The translations under genes were made by a program, and so were the position numbers. A DNA stretch of 46,329 nucleotides from an uncultured Spirochaetaceae bacterium (lineage in GTDB: Bacteria > Spirochaetota > Spirochaetia > Sphaerochaetales > Sphaerochaetaceae), in the NCBI GenBank assembly GCA_944390015.1, contig CALXOL010000018.1:1-46329 (forward strand). Direction: 5' to 3'. Positions 1 to 7,698 of this stretch are shown here, piece after piece (the first letter of the stretch is position 1; every line of letters starts with the position of its first letter). The notes under the pieces were generated by a model. It searched no databases, had not been told where the DNA came from, and saw only the letters and a list, made by a program, of their open reading frames with translations.

Positions 1-1794
1 GATAGAAGAATCGATGTCTATGTAAATGAGAACCTCCCATATGCTAACGACCTCATCGATGCAAGAATCAACACATATGTAGATGAGAACATCGGTTATG
101 TAGATACAATCGTGGATGATAGGATCAATGCGTTCGTAAACGAGAATCTTCCATATGTCGATGAAATAATCGATGGAAGGATCGATGTCTATGTAAATGA
201 GAACCTCCCATATGCTAACGACCTCATCGATGCAAGAATCAACACATACGTGGATGAGAACATCGGTTATGTAGATACAATCGTGGATGATAGGGTCAAT
301 GCGTTCGTAAACGAGAATCTTCCATATGTCGATGAAATAATCGATGGAAGGATCGATGTGTATGTAAATGAGAACCTCCCATATGCTAATGATCTCATTG
401 ATGCGAGAATCAACACATACGTAGATGAGAACATCGGTTATGTAGATACAATCGTAGATGATAGAATCAATGCATTCGTAAACGAGAATCTTCCATATGT
501 TGACGAAATGATCGATGGAAGGATCGATGTCTATGTAAATGAGAACCTCCCATATGCTAATGACCTCATTGATGCGAGAATCAACACATACGTAGATGAG
601 AACATCGGTTATGTAGATACAATCGTAGATGATAGAATCAATGCATTCGTAAACGAGAATCTTCCATATGTCGATGAAATAATCGATGGAAGGATCGATG
701 TCTATGTAAATGAGAACCTCCCATATGCTAATGACCTCATTGATGCGAGAATCAATACATATGTGGATGAGAACATCGGCTATGTAGATACAATCGTGGA
801 TGATAGAATCAATGCATACGTGGATGAGAATCTCCCATACGCAGAAGATCTTGTAATCGATATTATTGATGAATATGTTCTTGAGAACATTGTATCTGAT
901 GATGGTTCTGTATATGTGACGAATCCTGATACTTCCGATATGGATGCAAGGATTCAGGAATATGTTGATGAGAACCTTCCTTACGCATTGGATATTATCG
1001 ATGAGAGAATTAACAGCTTTGTTAATGATAATATTCCTGCTGCAAAGGAATTTGTTAACGATGAAATCGATGTATATGTAAATGAGAATCTCCCATATGC
1101 TAATGACCTTATCGATGCAAGAATCAATACATATGTAGATGAGAACATCGGCTATGTAGATACCATCGTAGCAGATGGAATCAACGAGTATGTAAACGAG
1201 AATCTTCCATATGCAAATGATCTTATCGATGCAAGAATCAACACATACGTAGACGAGAACATCGGTTATGTGGATACAATCGTGGCAGATGGAATCAACG
1301 AGTATGTGAATGAGAATCTTCCATATGCAAACGATCTTATCGATGCAAGAATCAATACATACGTGGATGAGAACATCGGCTATGTTGATGACATAGTTGC
1401 AGAACGTGTAGATGCGTATGTGGATGAGAATATCGCATATGCGGATGACTTCGTAGATTCTAGAATTGATGCATATGTAAATGAGAACCTTCCATATGCT
1501 AATGATTTGATTGATTCTAGAATCGAGAAATATGTAGATGAGAACATCGGCTATATCGAGAGTGTTGTTGCCGATGAGAAAGAGGCTGAGGAGGAGAGCG
1601 TTCCTGTAGAGGAGAGTATCCCCGTGGTAAGCTCTTATGAGGATGAGCAAGAGGCTGTTGCGGAAGCTGAACCTGTAAGAGTCGTTTCTAATCCCGTATT
1701 CAGTTTCGATGAGACTTCTTCGCTCGGTTCTCAGAGCAGAGAAGATGTCAGGAACAATGCTATAAGAAGCATTCTTGATTCATTGGTTGACTGA
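1..1794 (+). CDS. Tandem 19-residue repeat protein, 5' end outside window
   Basis: The reading frame is open from base 1, so the gene starts upstream. The GTG at 112 is an ordinary valine codon inside a repeat and not a real start. About 27 units of 19 residues fill roughly the first 520 visible residues. The consensus is D-x-R-I-[ND]-x-[YF]-V-[DN]-E-N-[LI]-[PG]-Y-[AV]-[DN]-x-[IL]-[IV], for example DARINTYVDENIGYVDTIV. A degenerate stretch near residues 285-312 interrupts the array. The last 75 residues are acidic and non-repetitive (Glu/Val/Ser-rich) and end in ILDSLVD. Each unit looks amphipathic and helical, so a long rod or coiled structure is plausible. I recognise no family. Surface, filament or cytoskeletal roles are all possible. 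The stop overlaps the 3' end of the convergent epmB gene by 15 bases. Confidence 0.85.
   Translation, partial: DRRIDVYVNENLPYANDLIDARINTYVDENIGYVDTIVDDRINAFVNENLPYVDEIIDGRIDVYVNENLPYANDLIDARINTYVDENIGYVDTIVDDRVNAFVNENLPYVDEIIDGRIDVYVNENLPYANDLIDARINTYVDENIGYVDTIVDDRINAFVNENLPYVDEMIDGRIDVYVNENLPYANDLIDARINTYVDENIGYVDTIVDDRINAFVNENLPYVDEIIDGRIDVYVNENLPYANDLIDARINTYVDENIGYVDTIVDDRINAYVDENLPYAEDLVIDIIDEYVLENIVSDDGSVYVTNPDTSDMDARIQEYVDENLPYALDIIDERINSFVNDNIPAAKEFVNDEIDVYVNENLPYANDLIDARINTYVDENIGYVDTIVADGINEYVNENLPYANDLIDARINTYVDENIGYVDTIVADGINEYVNENLPYANDLIDARINTYVDENIGYVDDIVAERVDAYVDENIAYADDFVDSRIDAYVNENLPYANDLIDSRIEKYVDENIGYIESVVADEKEAEEESVPVEESIPVVSSYEDEQEAVAEAEPVRVVSNPVFSFDETSSLGSQSREDVRNNAIRSILDSLVD
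115..798 (+). repeat. Four 171-bp tandem repeats (each 3 x 57 bp)
   Basis: Copies start at 115, 286, 457 and 628, exactly 171 bases apart, and differ by only a few mostly third-position changes. Each copy encodes three distinct 19-residue units in fixed order. Bases 1-114 are the last two units of a preceding copy. The near-identity points to recent expansion or homogenisation by unequal exchange. Confidence 0.92.
1171..1398 (+). repeat. Two 114-bp tandem repeats (2 x 57 bp)
   Basis: In the same gene, copies starting at 1171 and 1285 encode the unit pair beginning ADGINEYVNENLPYANDLI followed by the DARINTYV unit. The higher-order period here is two units instead of three, so this array expanded separately from the 171-bp array. 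Confidence 0.85.
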
Positions 1795-2832
1795 TTCTGA
1801 TTTCTCTGGATAATCCCTCTTCCCTTGGAAGGGGGATTTTATTTTCCACATTCCGTTTTCCAGTCCAAGGACATAGTTTTCTGTCAGAATGACTTTTCCA
1901 CCCCCTTGAGGAAGGTCTATGGTGTACTGCGGCATGGCAATCCCGCTAAGACGCTTTCTCAGTTCTTTTTCTATTTCAAGCCCCTTTTTCAGCGAACATC
2001 TCAGATGTTTTGTTCCATCAACCAGATCACCTTGAAAGAGGTAATAAGGTTTTATTCTGTTATATAGAAGCTTGTTTGAAAGTTCTTCTAATACATCTAC
2101 ATCATCGTTAACCCCTTCAAGAAGCACAGCCTGGTTGAAGGCAGGTATCCCCATGTCAACAAAAGCACTGACGGCTTTTATCGCCTTATCATTGAGTTCT
2201 CTTGGATGATTGAATTGGCACATCAAAAGAAAAGGTGCTCCATGCATATGCTTTTTTATGATTGCCATCAGTTCAGAAGTGAATCTTTCAGGGGAGGCAA
2301 GTAGTGCTCTTGTGCATAGCCTGTATATGATATCTTCCCTTGCCGCTTTAAGCGTGCCTAGGAGCATATCGATTTCCCCGTCATTTAAGGTGAACATATC
2401 GCCACCGGTCAGAAGGACCTCCTTTATCTCCTCATGTTCCCTAAGGTATTTAGCAGCTTCCATCAACTCCGGCTCTGTAATCTTGCCGTCGTCATTCGAA
2501 GTGAACCTTCTTCTAAAGCAATGCCTGCAGTATGCGAAACACCTTGATGTAACCAGTAGGGCCGCTCTGTTATTATAACGGTGAATCAATCTGTTTGTTT
2601 TAGAGTTTGCGACCTCTTCAAGAGGATCGATACTCTCTTCGCTGGCTATGTTTTCATTGCATGTGGGTACGAATTCCCTTCTAATCGGGTCTTTCGGATC
2701 TCTCTTATCAATCAGGGACAGGATATTATCCGATATGAGCATTGAAAGGCTGGGGCCTTTTTCACTCCAGGCTTTCTCATCTTCTGTTAGATTGATTATT
2801 TTTCCTAATTCATCAAGATTTGATACTGCCAT
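1780..2832 (-). CDS. epmB: Lysine 2,3-aminomutase family, EpmB-type radical SAM enzyme
   Basis: This 350-residue protein has the radical SAM cluster motif CxxxCxxC at C98, C102 and C105, within SRCFAYCRHCFRRRF. Near the C-terminus PQGGGK carries the likely PLP-binding lysine, about K313. The length fits EpmB (about 340 residues) better than the longer catabolic KamA (about 415). EpmB converts (S)-alpha-lysine to (R)-beta-lysine, which EpmA attaches to elongation factor P. Both epmA and efp lie about 10 kb away in this window, which supports EpmB over lysine catabolism. The gene is divergent from the MFS gene and overlaps the convergent repeat gene at its 3' end. A perfect 7-bp hairpin abuts the ATG. 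Confidence 0.85.
   Translation of the reverse strand: MAVSNLDELGKIINLTEDEKAWSEKGPSLSMLISDNILSLIDKRDPKDPIRREFVPTCNENIASEESIDPLEEVANSKTNRLIHRYNNRAALLVTSRCFAYCRHCFRRRFTSNDDGKITEPELMEAAKYLREHEEIKEVLLTGGDMFTLNDGEIDMLLGTLKAAREDIIYRLCTRALLASPERFTSELMAIIKKHMHGAPFLLMCQFNHPRELNDKAIKAVSAFVDMGIPAFNQAVLLEGVNDDVDVLEELSNKLLYNRIKPYYLFQGDLVDGTKHLRCSLKKGLEIEKELRKRLSGIAMPQYTIDLPQGGGKVILTENYVLGLENGMWKIKSPFQGKRDYPEKSESVNQ
1812..1845 (+). terminator. Intrinsic terminator of the repeat-protein gene, inside epmB
   Basis: AATCCC (1812-1817) pairs with GGGATT (1833-1838), and TTCC (1820-1823) pairs with GGAA (1827-1830). A T-rich run TTTTATTTT follows. The hairpin lies within the 3' coding part of the convergent epmB gene, so it serves as coding sequence on the opposite strand. 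Confidence 0.6.
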
Positions 2833-2862
2833 TGCTAGATTTTTCTAGCACTTTACCTTCTT
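2833..2862 (-). promoter_or_regulatory. Hairpin between ribosome binding site and epmB start
   Basis: On the minus strand the order is an AAGAAGGT ribosome binding site (2855-2862), a perfect stem-loop of TGCTAGA and TCTAGCA around AAAA (2850-2833), then ATG at 2832. On the linear sequence the site is over 20 bases from the start. Folding the 18-base hairpin would bring it to a normal distance. Whether the hairpin controls translation is inference. Confidence 0.45.
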
Positions 2863-2904
2863 CTTTTCAAGGAGTATATGGTAAGCTTCTAGTATGGAGG
2901 CATT

Positions 2905-4209
2905 ATGGAAGAAGTAAAGAAGGAAAAGAAAAGCCTGAAGGGATACTGGCTTACTACATTCCTCATCGGGTTGGGATTTTTCACTATGGGGCTTATGGAT
3001 CCCCTATATGACAATTATGTTCCAATATTCCTAGGATATTATATCGAACAGAATAGCCTGATTGGATTGGTTATGACGCTAGATAACATCCTGGCTATCA
3101 TACTGATACCTATATTCAGCGCACTTTCAGACAGGACGAGAACAAGGATAGGGCGAAGGATGCCTTATATCATAACGCTCCTGCCGATTAGTGCGATATT
3201 TTTCGCTCTCGTACCTATTACCGCATATGAGAGTCTGATTCTCCTGGTAATCACGATATTCATGCTTAACATCTCCAAGCAGGCAGTCAGAGGTCCTGTC
3301 GTCGCATTGATGCCGGACATGGTACCAGGGGATTTAAGGAGTGAGGCTAACGGTGTGATCAATACAATGGGGGGAATCGCCACGATTCTCGGCACGATTC
3401 TCCTTGCTCGGCTGATGGATGTATATGTGACCCTTCCAGGACTTGGAAGAGTTGATAAGGTACTGGCTTTCCCCGTTGCTTCTATCTTTGTCATTCTTGC
3501 CGTAGTGCTTCTCTTTATCTTCGTAAAAGAGAAAAAGAGCAAGGTAAGCACGAAAGAGGACAGGGAGGAGAAGAACAATGAACCTATTTTAAAGAGTTTG
3601 AAAGCTGTAATAGCAGAAGAGGAGAAAAGTGCTCTTTTCATACTTCTTTCCCTCCTTTGCTGGTTCATAGCCTATCAGGGGATACTTCCATTCGTAGGAA
3701 AATATACGACGGAGGTATTGGGTACCAGCGCAGGAACCGCTGCTCTCTCATCAGGTATGGTAGGAGTCGCATATGCGATTTTTGCGGTTCCTTCTGGAAA
3801 ATTCGCACATAAGCATGGCAGGAAGAAGACTATAAGAATGGCCTTGATTGCAATCGTGATTGTGTTACTTCTTGTGTTCATTCACTCGGCATTCCTGACT
3901 AATCTCCCTGCGACCGTCAGACTGTTAAGTTTCTGGGTTCTTCTTTTCTTCTTTGGAATATTCTGGGTAACGGTTGTAACCAACTCATTCCCCATGCTCT
4001 GGCAGATGGCTGATTATAAGACAATCGGAATTTACACCGGGCTATACTATTTCTTCTCCCAGGCGGCATCCATCATCAGCCCGCCTCTGGCAGGTGGTGC
4101 TACGGATTTATGGGGATATCCGGCGCTCTTCCTATATGGGCTCTGCTTCATGCTTGTTGCGTTCTTCCTGATGGGAAAGGTCAACAGGGGAGAGCCTGAA
4201 GACGACTAA
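2905..4209 (+). CDS. MFS transporter, SLC45/GPH-like
   Basis: This is a 434-residue, twelve-segment membrane protein. The loop after the second or third segment reads SDRTRTRIGRRMPY, the signature of the MFS branch containing SLC45/sucrose-type and GPH-like sugar transporters. The length is typical. A GGAGG site lies seven bases before the ATG. A central hydrophilic loop (KEKKSKVSTKEDREEKNNE) separates the two six-helix halves. The substrate cannot be read from the sequence; a sugar or glycoside is the usual family role. The gene is transcribed alone, divergent from epmB, and ends in a clear terminator. Confidence 0.85.
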   Translation: MEEVKKEKKSLKGYWLTTFLIGLGFFTMGLMDPLYDNYVPIFLGYYIEQNSLIGLVMTLDNILAIILIPIFSALSDRTRTRIGRRMPYIITLLPISAIFFALVPITAYESLILLVITIFMLNISKQAVRGPVVALMPDMVPGDLRSEANGVINTMGGIATILGTILLARLMDVYVTLPGLGRVDKVLAFPVASIFVILAVVLLFIFVKEKKSKVSTKEDREEKNNEPILKSLKAVIAEEEKSALFILLSLLCWFIAYQGILPFVGKYTTEVLGTSAGTAALSSGMVGVAYAIFAVPSGKFAHKHGRKKTIRMALIAIVIVLLLVFIHSAFLTNLPATVRLLSFWVLLFFFGIFWVTVVTNSFPMLWQMADYKTIGIYTGLYYFFSQAASIISPPLAGGATDLWGYPALFLYGLCFMLVAFFLMGKVNRGEPEDD

Positions 4210-4220
4210 AAAACATTTAG

Positions 4221-4256
4221 GAGCTTCTTTCTTTTGAGGGAAGCTCTTTTTTTTTT
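4221..4256 (+). terminator. Intrinsic terminator after MFS gene
   Basis: GAGCTTC (4221-4227) pairs with GAAGCTC (4240-4246), followed by an unbroken run of T to 4256. Confidence 0.85.
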
Positions 4257-4267
4257 GTAAGAAATTA

Positions 4268-4385
4268 ATGACCTCTTTTCCTTATTTTGTTGACTATGTA
4301 ACGAAAATCATATTTAATCGTTTACTGTTGTGAAACCAACAAAAATATTTTTTCTGTTGGTTTTTTAGAAGAGGTCATAAAGCAA
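4268..4385 (+). promoter_or_regulatory. Leader of the surface operon: long-range inverted repeat around a terminator-like hairpin
   Basis: ATGACCTCTT (4268-4277) is the exact reverse complement of AAGAGGTCAT (4369-4378), which contains the likely ribosome binding site. Between the arms lie a TTGACT -35-like box (near 4290) with an AT-rich -10-like box, then a hairpin AAACCAACA (4333-4341)/TGTTGGTTT (4355-4363) ending in a T run. If transcription starts upstream of 4268, the left arm could mask the ribosome binding site and the hairpin could terminate early. If it starts at the internal promoter, only the hairpin is in the leader. The arrangement resembles an attenuator, but its function is inferred. 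Confidence 0.5.
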
Positions 4386-7300
4386 GTGAGAAAGCTATCA
4401 TATATATTGGCTATCTTGATAGTCATTTTATTTTCATCGTGCCCTGCGACACCACCTTCAATACCGCCAAGCGGTCTTAAGCCCCATAGGGCTCCTGATA
4501 TCCCCCAGAATGTTCAGGTTACGAGCGGACTTAGAGACAAGTTGATCGTCTCATGGGATGCGGTTGAGAACGCAGATTCCTACAGGGTTTTCTATGTTGA
4601 TGCCGGCAATCCATCGGGTAAGGAGATGCCTCTTACAGCGAAAGCTGTGACAGGTACAAGTGTAAGCGTTGATTTGACTTCAAATTACAAGGCAGATCTA
4701 TCTTCTGGAACCAGCTACTATTTTTATGTGACTGCATATCGTGCCATAGATGGAGAGCAGTTGGTCTCTTCTCCCAGCCTTTATGTGGAAGGTGCCATAG
4801 CTCCTCACAGCGAAGATATTTTCTATCATGGGTATATCACGAAGACCATGATAAACCTTTATTGGAACTGTTCGACGCTCTTTTCAGTAGATGATCCAGA
4901 GAGAATGCTTTATGGTGCTGACTTCTCCATCGAATACAGGATAAAAGGGGAGAATTCATGGATTCCAATAGAGAGGAAAACTGGTAATGAAACAGACGGT
5001 CCATGGCTCAATGAAGTTCTTAATTTAAACAGATGGCCGCAGAATACGACTCTTGAGTTCCAGATAAAGGCCGAGATAACAGCCAGTGACGGAAGTAAGA
5101 GCCAGGTGACAAGCAATACTCTTGAAGTGCTGGTATCCAATGACAAGACTCCATCTGCTGTTGAGAATGTGACATATACTCAAGGTGATTCTGTCGATGG
5201 AATTACAATCTCCTGGAGTATTCCAGAGTGGACTGGGATCCTCGAACCTGGTGGAGCTAATTCTTATTTTAAAATCGAGAGGGCGGAATCCGGGTCTTCT
5301 GATTTCGAGACTCTTGTCGATGAGATATCATCAGCTGTTCATGATGAGAAGATAAGCAGATCATCGGATGGCATATGTTCCTTTGTAGATAATGATGTGG
5401 ATGTGGGAAAGAGGTACATCTATAGAATAGTCAATGCTGCAAAAGAAGAAGGGCTGATGTATGTTCAGAATGAAGAGGAATACTATCTTAGCGGTGAGGC
5501 TTACCTCTTTGATGATCCTGAAGTTACGGATGCTATTGCAACTATAAGCAAAGTCAATTCCGCATCTGCCAACATCACGTTTACATGGAATTATGGTGAG
5601 AAGTATGACCTCGAATGGAAAATTGAAAGGACTGTCACGCATTCAAACGATACAATAGAGTCTACCGTTTCATTACTGGATCTCTCAATCAATGATAGTG
5701 AGAGCGGATGTAGTGCATCCTTTACGGAAACTGTCTCTTGTTTCAGCTGTGAAGACTCGCGCCATGAATATTCATATAGACTCACTCTTATGAGAAAAGA
5801 TGGAGAGGCCTATTGGAAATCTGGAACAGACTTCACCCTAACCTCTGATAACGGTGCAACTATTGCAGGTAATAAGCTTGAATTGAAAACAGAGCCTATC
5901 ATTGAGAATCTTCAAGTTACCGAAAGGCTTGGAAAAATAGAGCTTAAATGGGAAATCATAAAATTGGGGATTCCTGTTTCTAATATCTCATATAAATACG
6001 TTATTGATGAAAAAGAGAGCGATGTTAGCGATGTTATTCTTAACAGCGACGGTACATATGGTTTAATTCTCAGTTTCAGTGATGTTGAGAGTCATGACAT
6101 ATCCCTTATTGCAGAGGCAGAAGGGGGATACAGGACCGTACTTACTGCAAAGGCAAGTGCGCTAGGCTTTAATCCAGGGCTTTTTGTAATGGCTACCAAC
6201 AGTGATGAGAATGACAATACAATCAATATCATTGTTAATAATTTATATATCGCATATCCAGAGCGAGAGGTGTTCGAGATAGAGTACAAGGAGATGACTT
6301 CTGGAAACTGGACTCCTTCTGGTATCGTTGTTTCCTCAGAGAATGGGCAGTATGCGATAAGTTTGGATCAGAGCAAGGATTATCTATTCCGCCTATCTCT
6401 TTCTGACAAAGAGTATGATGATGAGCCTCTATATTCGAGTGAGGCAAGCTACATGAAGGTTACAGGTGTTTCTGCTACCAAAGGGGAGATAGGTCAGATA
6501 AATCTTAGTTGGAATGCAGTGGATAACGCCTCTGGCTATGAGATTTATAGATATGAAGAGGGTAAAGAGGTTTCTGCTTACAATCAGATAGGATTTAGCA
6601 CTGAGACCTCCTATATCGATAATAAGGCAGAGCCGGGGAATAAGTATTACTATCTGGTAAAAGCCAAGAGCGGTGAATACTCGACAGGCTATTCAATAGA
6701 GCCTTCACAAGCAGTTGAAAATCAGTTTGCAAAAGCAGAGGAAGGCAACCTTGGGTATGTATATAATTCAAATGCCGTAGTTTTCACTGTCGAGGAATCA
6801 TTTGCATCAGAGACAAAGCTTAATCCGTATTTTGTAATCAAGTTCAAAATGGATGAAACAAATTCCATTTATAAGCTTACAGCAGCTCATGATAGCGAAG
6901 GTTTTACAGTAGATCTTAACGGATTAACTACAAGAGACGGCAATATCTGGACAAATGGTCTAAGCAACACAGAAAAAGGATATGTATCTCTCAATACAGA
7001 CACTTTAGAGGCAACTGTTAATGCAGATATCGGTGTAATTGAGGATATGGCAAACTACACAATTTCCAATTTCAGCTTACAGGCATGGAGAGAAATAAAC
7101 AGTCCCGATACTACGGCTGTAAGTAGTATCGATGAACCTCATTACAAAGCCTTAGGCATATATGATTACCTTTATATTGTAAATACTGCGTTATCTCAGG
7201 AGCTTACAATAGCTAACAGCAGTGAACATTTTAATGGTGATTGGTGGTGTACTACTGGTTGGTTTGATCCAAATCCGCAAACTTATTCAGGTACAAACAT

Positions 7301-7685
7301 TACAATTGTGAATAGTTCTGAGGCATCCCAGAAGCAAGGTTCCATTACAATGACATCTTATAGTTACAATGGCTTTATTTTAAATTCTTCATATGTTTCT
7401 ACATGGGCTAAAGATGATGGTGGTGCTTTAAATTCTGGTTATAGAGGGACAGATGTTCTAGAAAGAATCGGCAACGACTCAAATAACAGAACAGTCTCTG
7501 TCACAGTAGAAAAAACAAATATCATCGGAGATAAGACAATCTCTTACGATGGCGCATCCATCTCTTATAACGATGTCTATGTAGATGGTAGTGCTGGTAC
7601 TTATACGGTAACTATCGGTGGTGTGGCTTATAATCCGATTGAGCAGGGTGATGCAAAGCTCATTAAGAAGGTTGAGTTGAATTAA
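4386..7685 (+). CDS. Large lipoprotein with fibronectin-III-like domains
   Basis: This is 1099 residues from a GTG start. A hydrophobic signal ends in LFSSC, so C19 is the likely lipidated cysteine. Several fibronectin type III-like domains follow. The clearest are near residues 37-135 (PQNVQVTSGLRDKLIVSWDA) and 690-780 (VSATKGEIGQINLSWNAVDN, then YEIYRYEEG). The final 300 residues are not FN3-like and contain WREINSP, matching the WEFINSP region of the next protein's C-terminal part. FN3 chains are typical of surface or periplasmic binding proteins; ligands are unknown. It is first in a four-gene unit, 13 bases ahead of its paralog. No frameshift is seen. Confidence 0.82.
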   Translation: MRKLSYILAILIVILFSSCPATPPSIPPSGLKPHRAPDIPQNVQVTSGLRDKLIVSWDAVENADSYRVFYVDAGNPSGKEMPLTAKAVTGTSVSVDLTSNYKADLSSGTSYYFYVTAYRAIDGEQLVSSPSLYVEGAIAPHSEDIFYHGYITKTMINLYWNCSTLFSVDDPERMLYGADFSIEYRIKGENSWIPIERKTGNETDGPWLNEVLNLNRWPQNTTLEFQIKAEITASDGSKSQVTSNTLEVLVSNDKTPSAVENVTYTQGDSVDGITISWSIPEWTGILEPGGANSYFKIERAESGSSDFETLVDEISSAVHDEKISRSSDGICSFVDNDVDVGKRYIYRIVNAAKEEGLMYVQNEEEYYLSGEAYLFDDPEVTDAIATISKVNSASANITFTWNYGEKYDLEWKIERTVTHSNDTIESTVSLLDLSINDSESGCSASFTETVSCFSCEDSRHEYSYRLTLMRKDGEAYWKSGTDFTLTSDNGATIAGNKLELKTEPIIENLQVTERLGKIELKWEIIKLGIPVSNISYKYVIDEKESDVSDVILNSDGTYGLILSFSDVESHDISLIAEAEGGYRTVLTAKASALGFNPGLFVMATNSDENDNTINIIVNNLYIAYPEREVFEIEYKEMTSGNWTPSGIVVSSENGQYAISLDQSKDYLFRLSLSDKEYDDEPLYSSEASYMKVTGVSATKGEIGQINLSWNAVDNASGYEIYRYEEGKEVSAYNQIGFSTETSYIDNKAEPGNKYYYLVKAKSGEYSTGYSIEPSQAVENQFAKAEEGNLGYVYNSNAVVFTVEESFASETKLNPYFVIKFKMDETNSIYKLTAAHDSEGFTVDLNGLTTRDGNIWTNGLSNTEKGYVSLNTDTLEATVNADIGVIEDMANYTISNFSLQAWREINSPDTTAVSSIDEPHYKALGIYDYLYIVNTALSQELTIANSSEHFNGDWWCTTGWFDPNPQTYSGTNITIVNSSEASQKQGSITMTSYSYNGFILNSSYVSTWAKDDGGALNSGYRGTDVLERIGNDSNNRTVSVTVEKTNIIGDKTISYDGASISYNDVYVDGSAGTYTVTIGGVAYNPIEQGDAKLIKKVELN

Positions 7686-7698
7686 AAAGGGAGATGGC

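Noticed and set aside
112-1794. GTG 112 as the start of the repeat-protein gene
   Set aside because: The GTG is the valine that closes a 19-residue unit, and the same frame continues in register to base 1, so the true start is outside the window.
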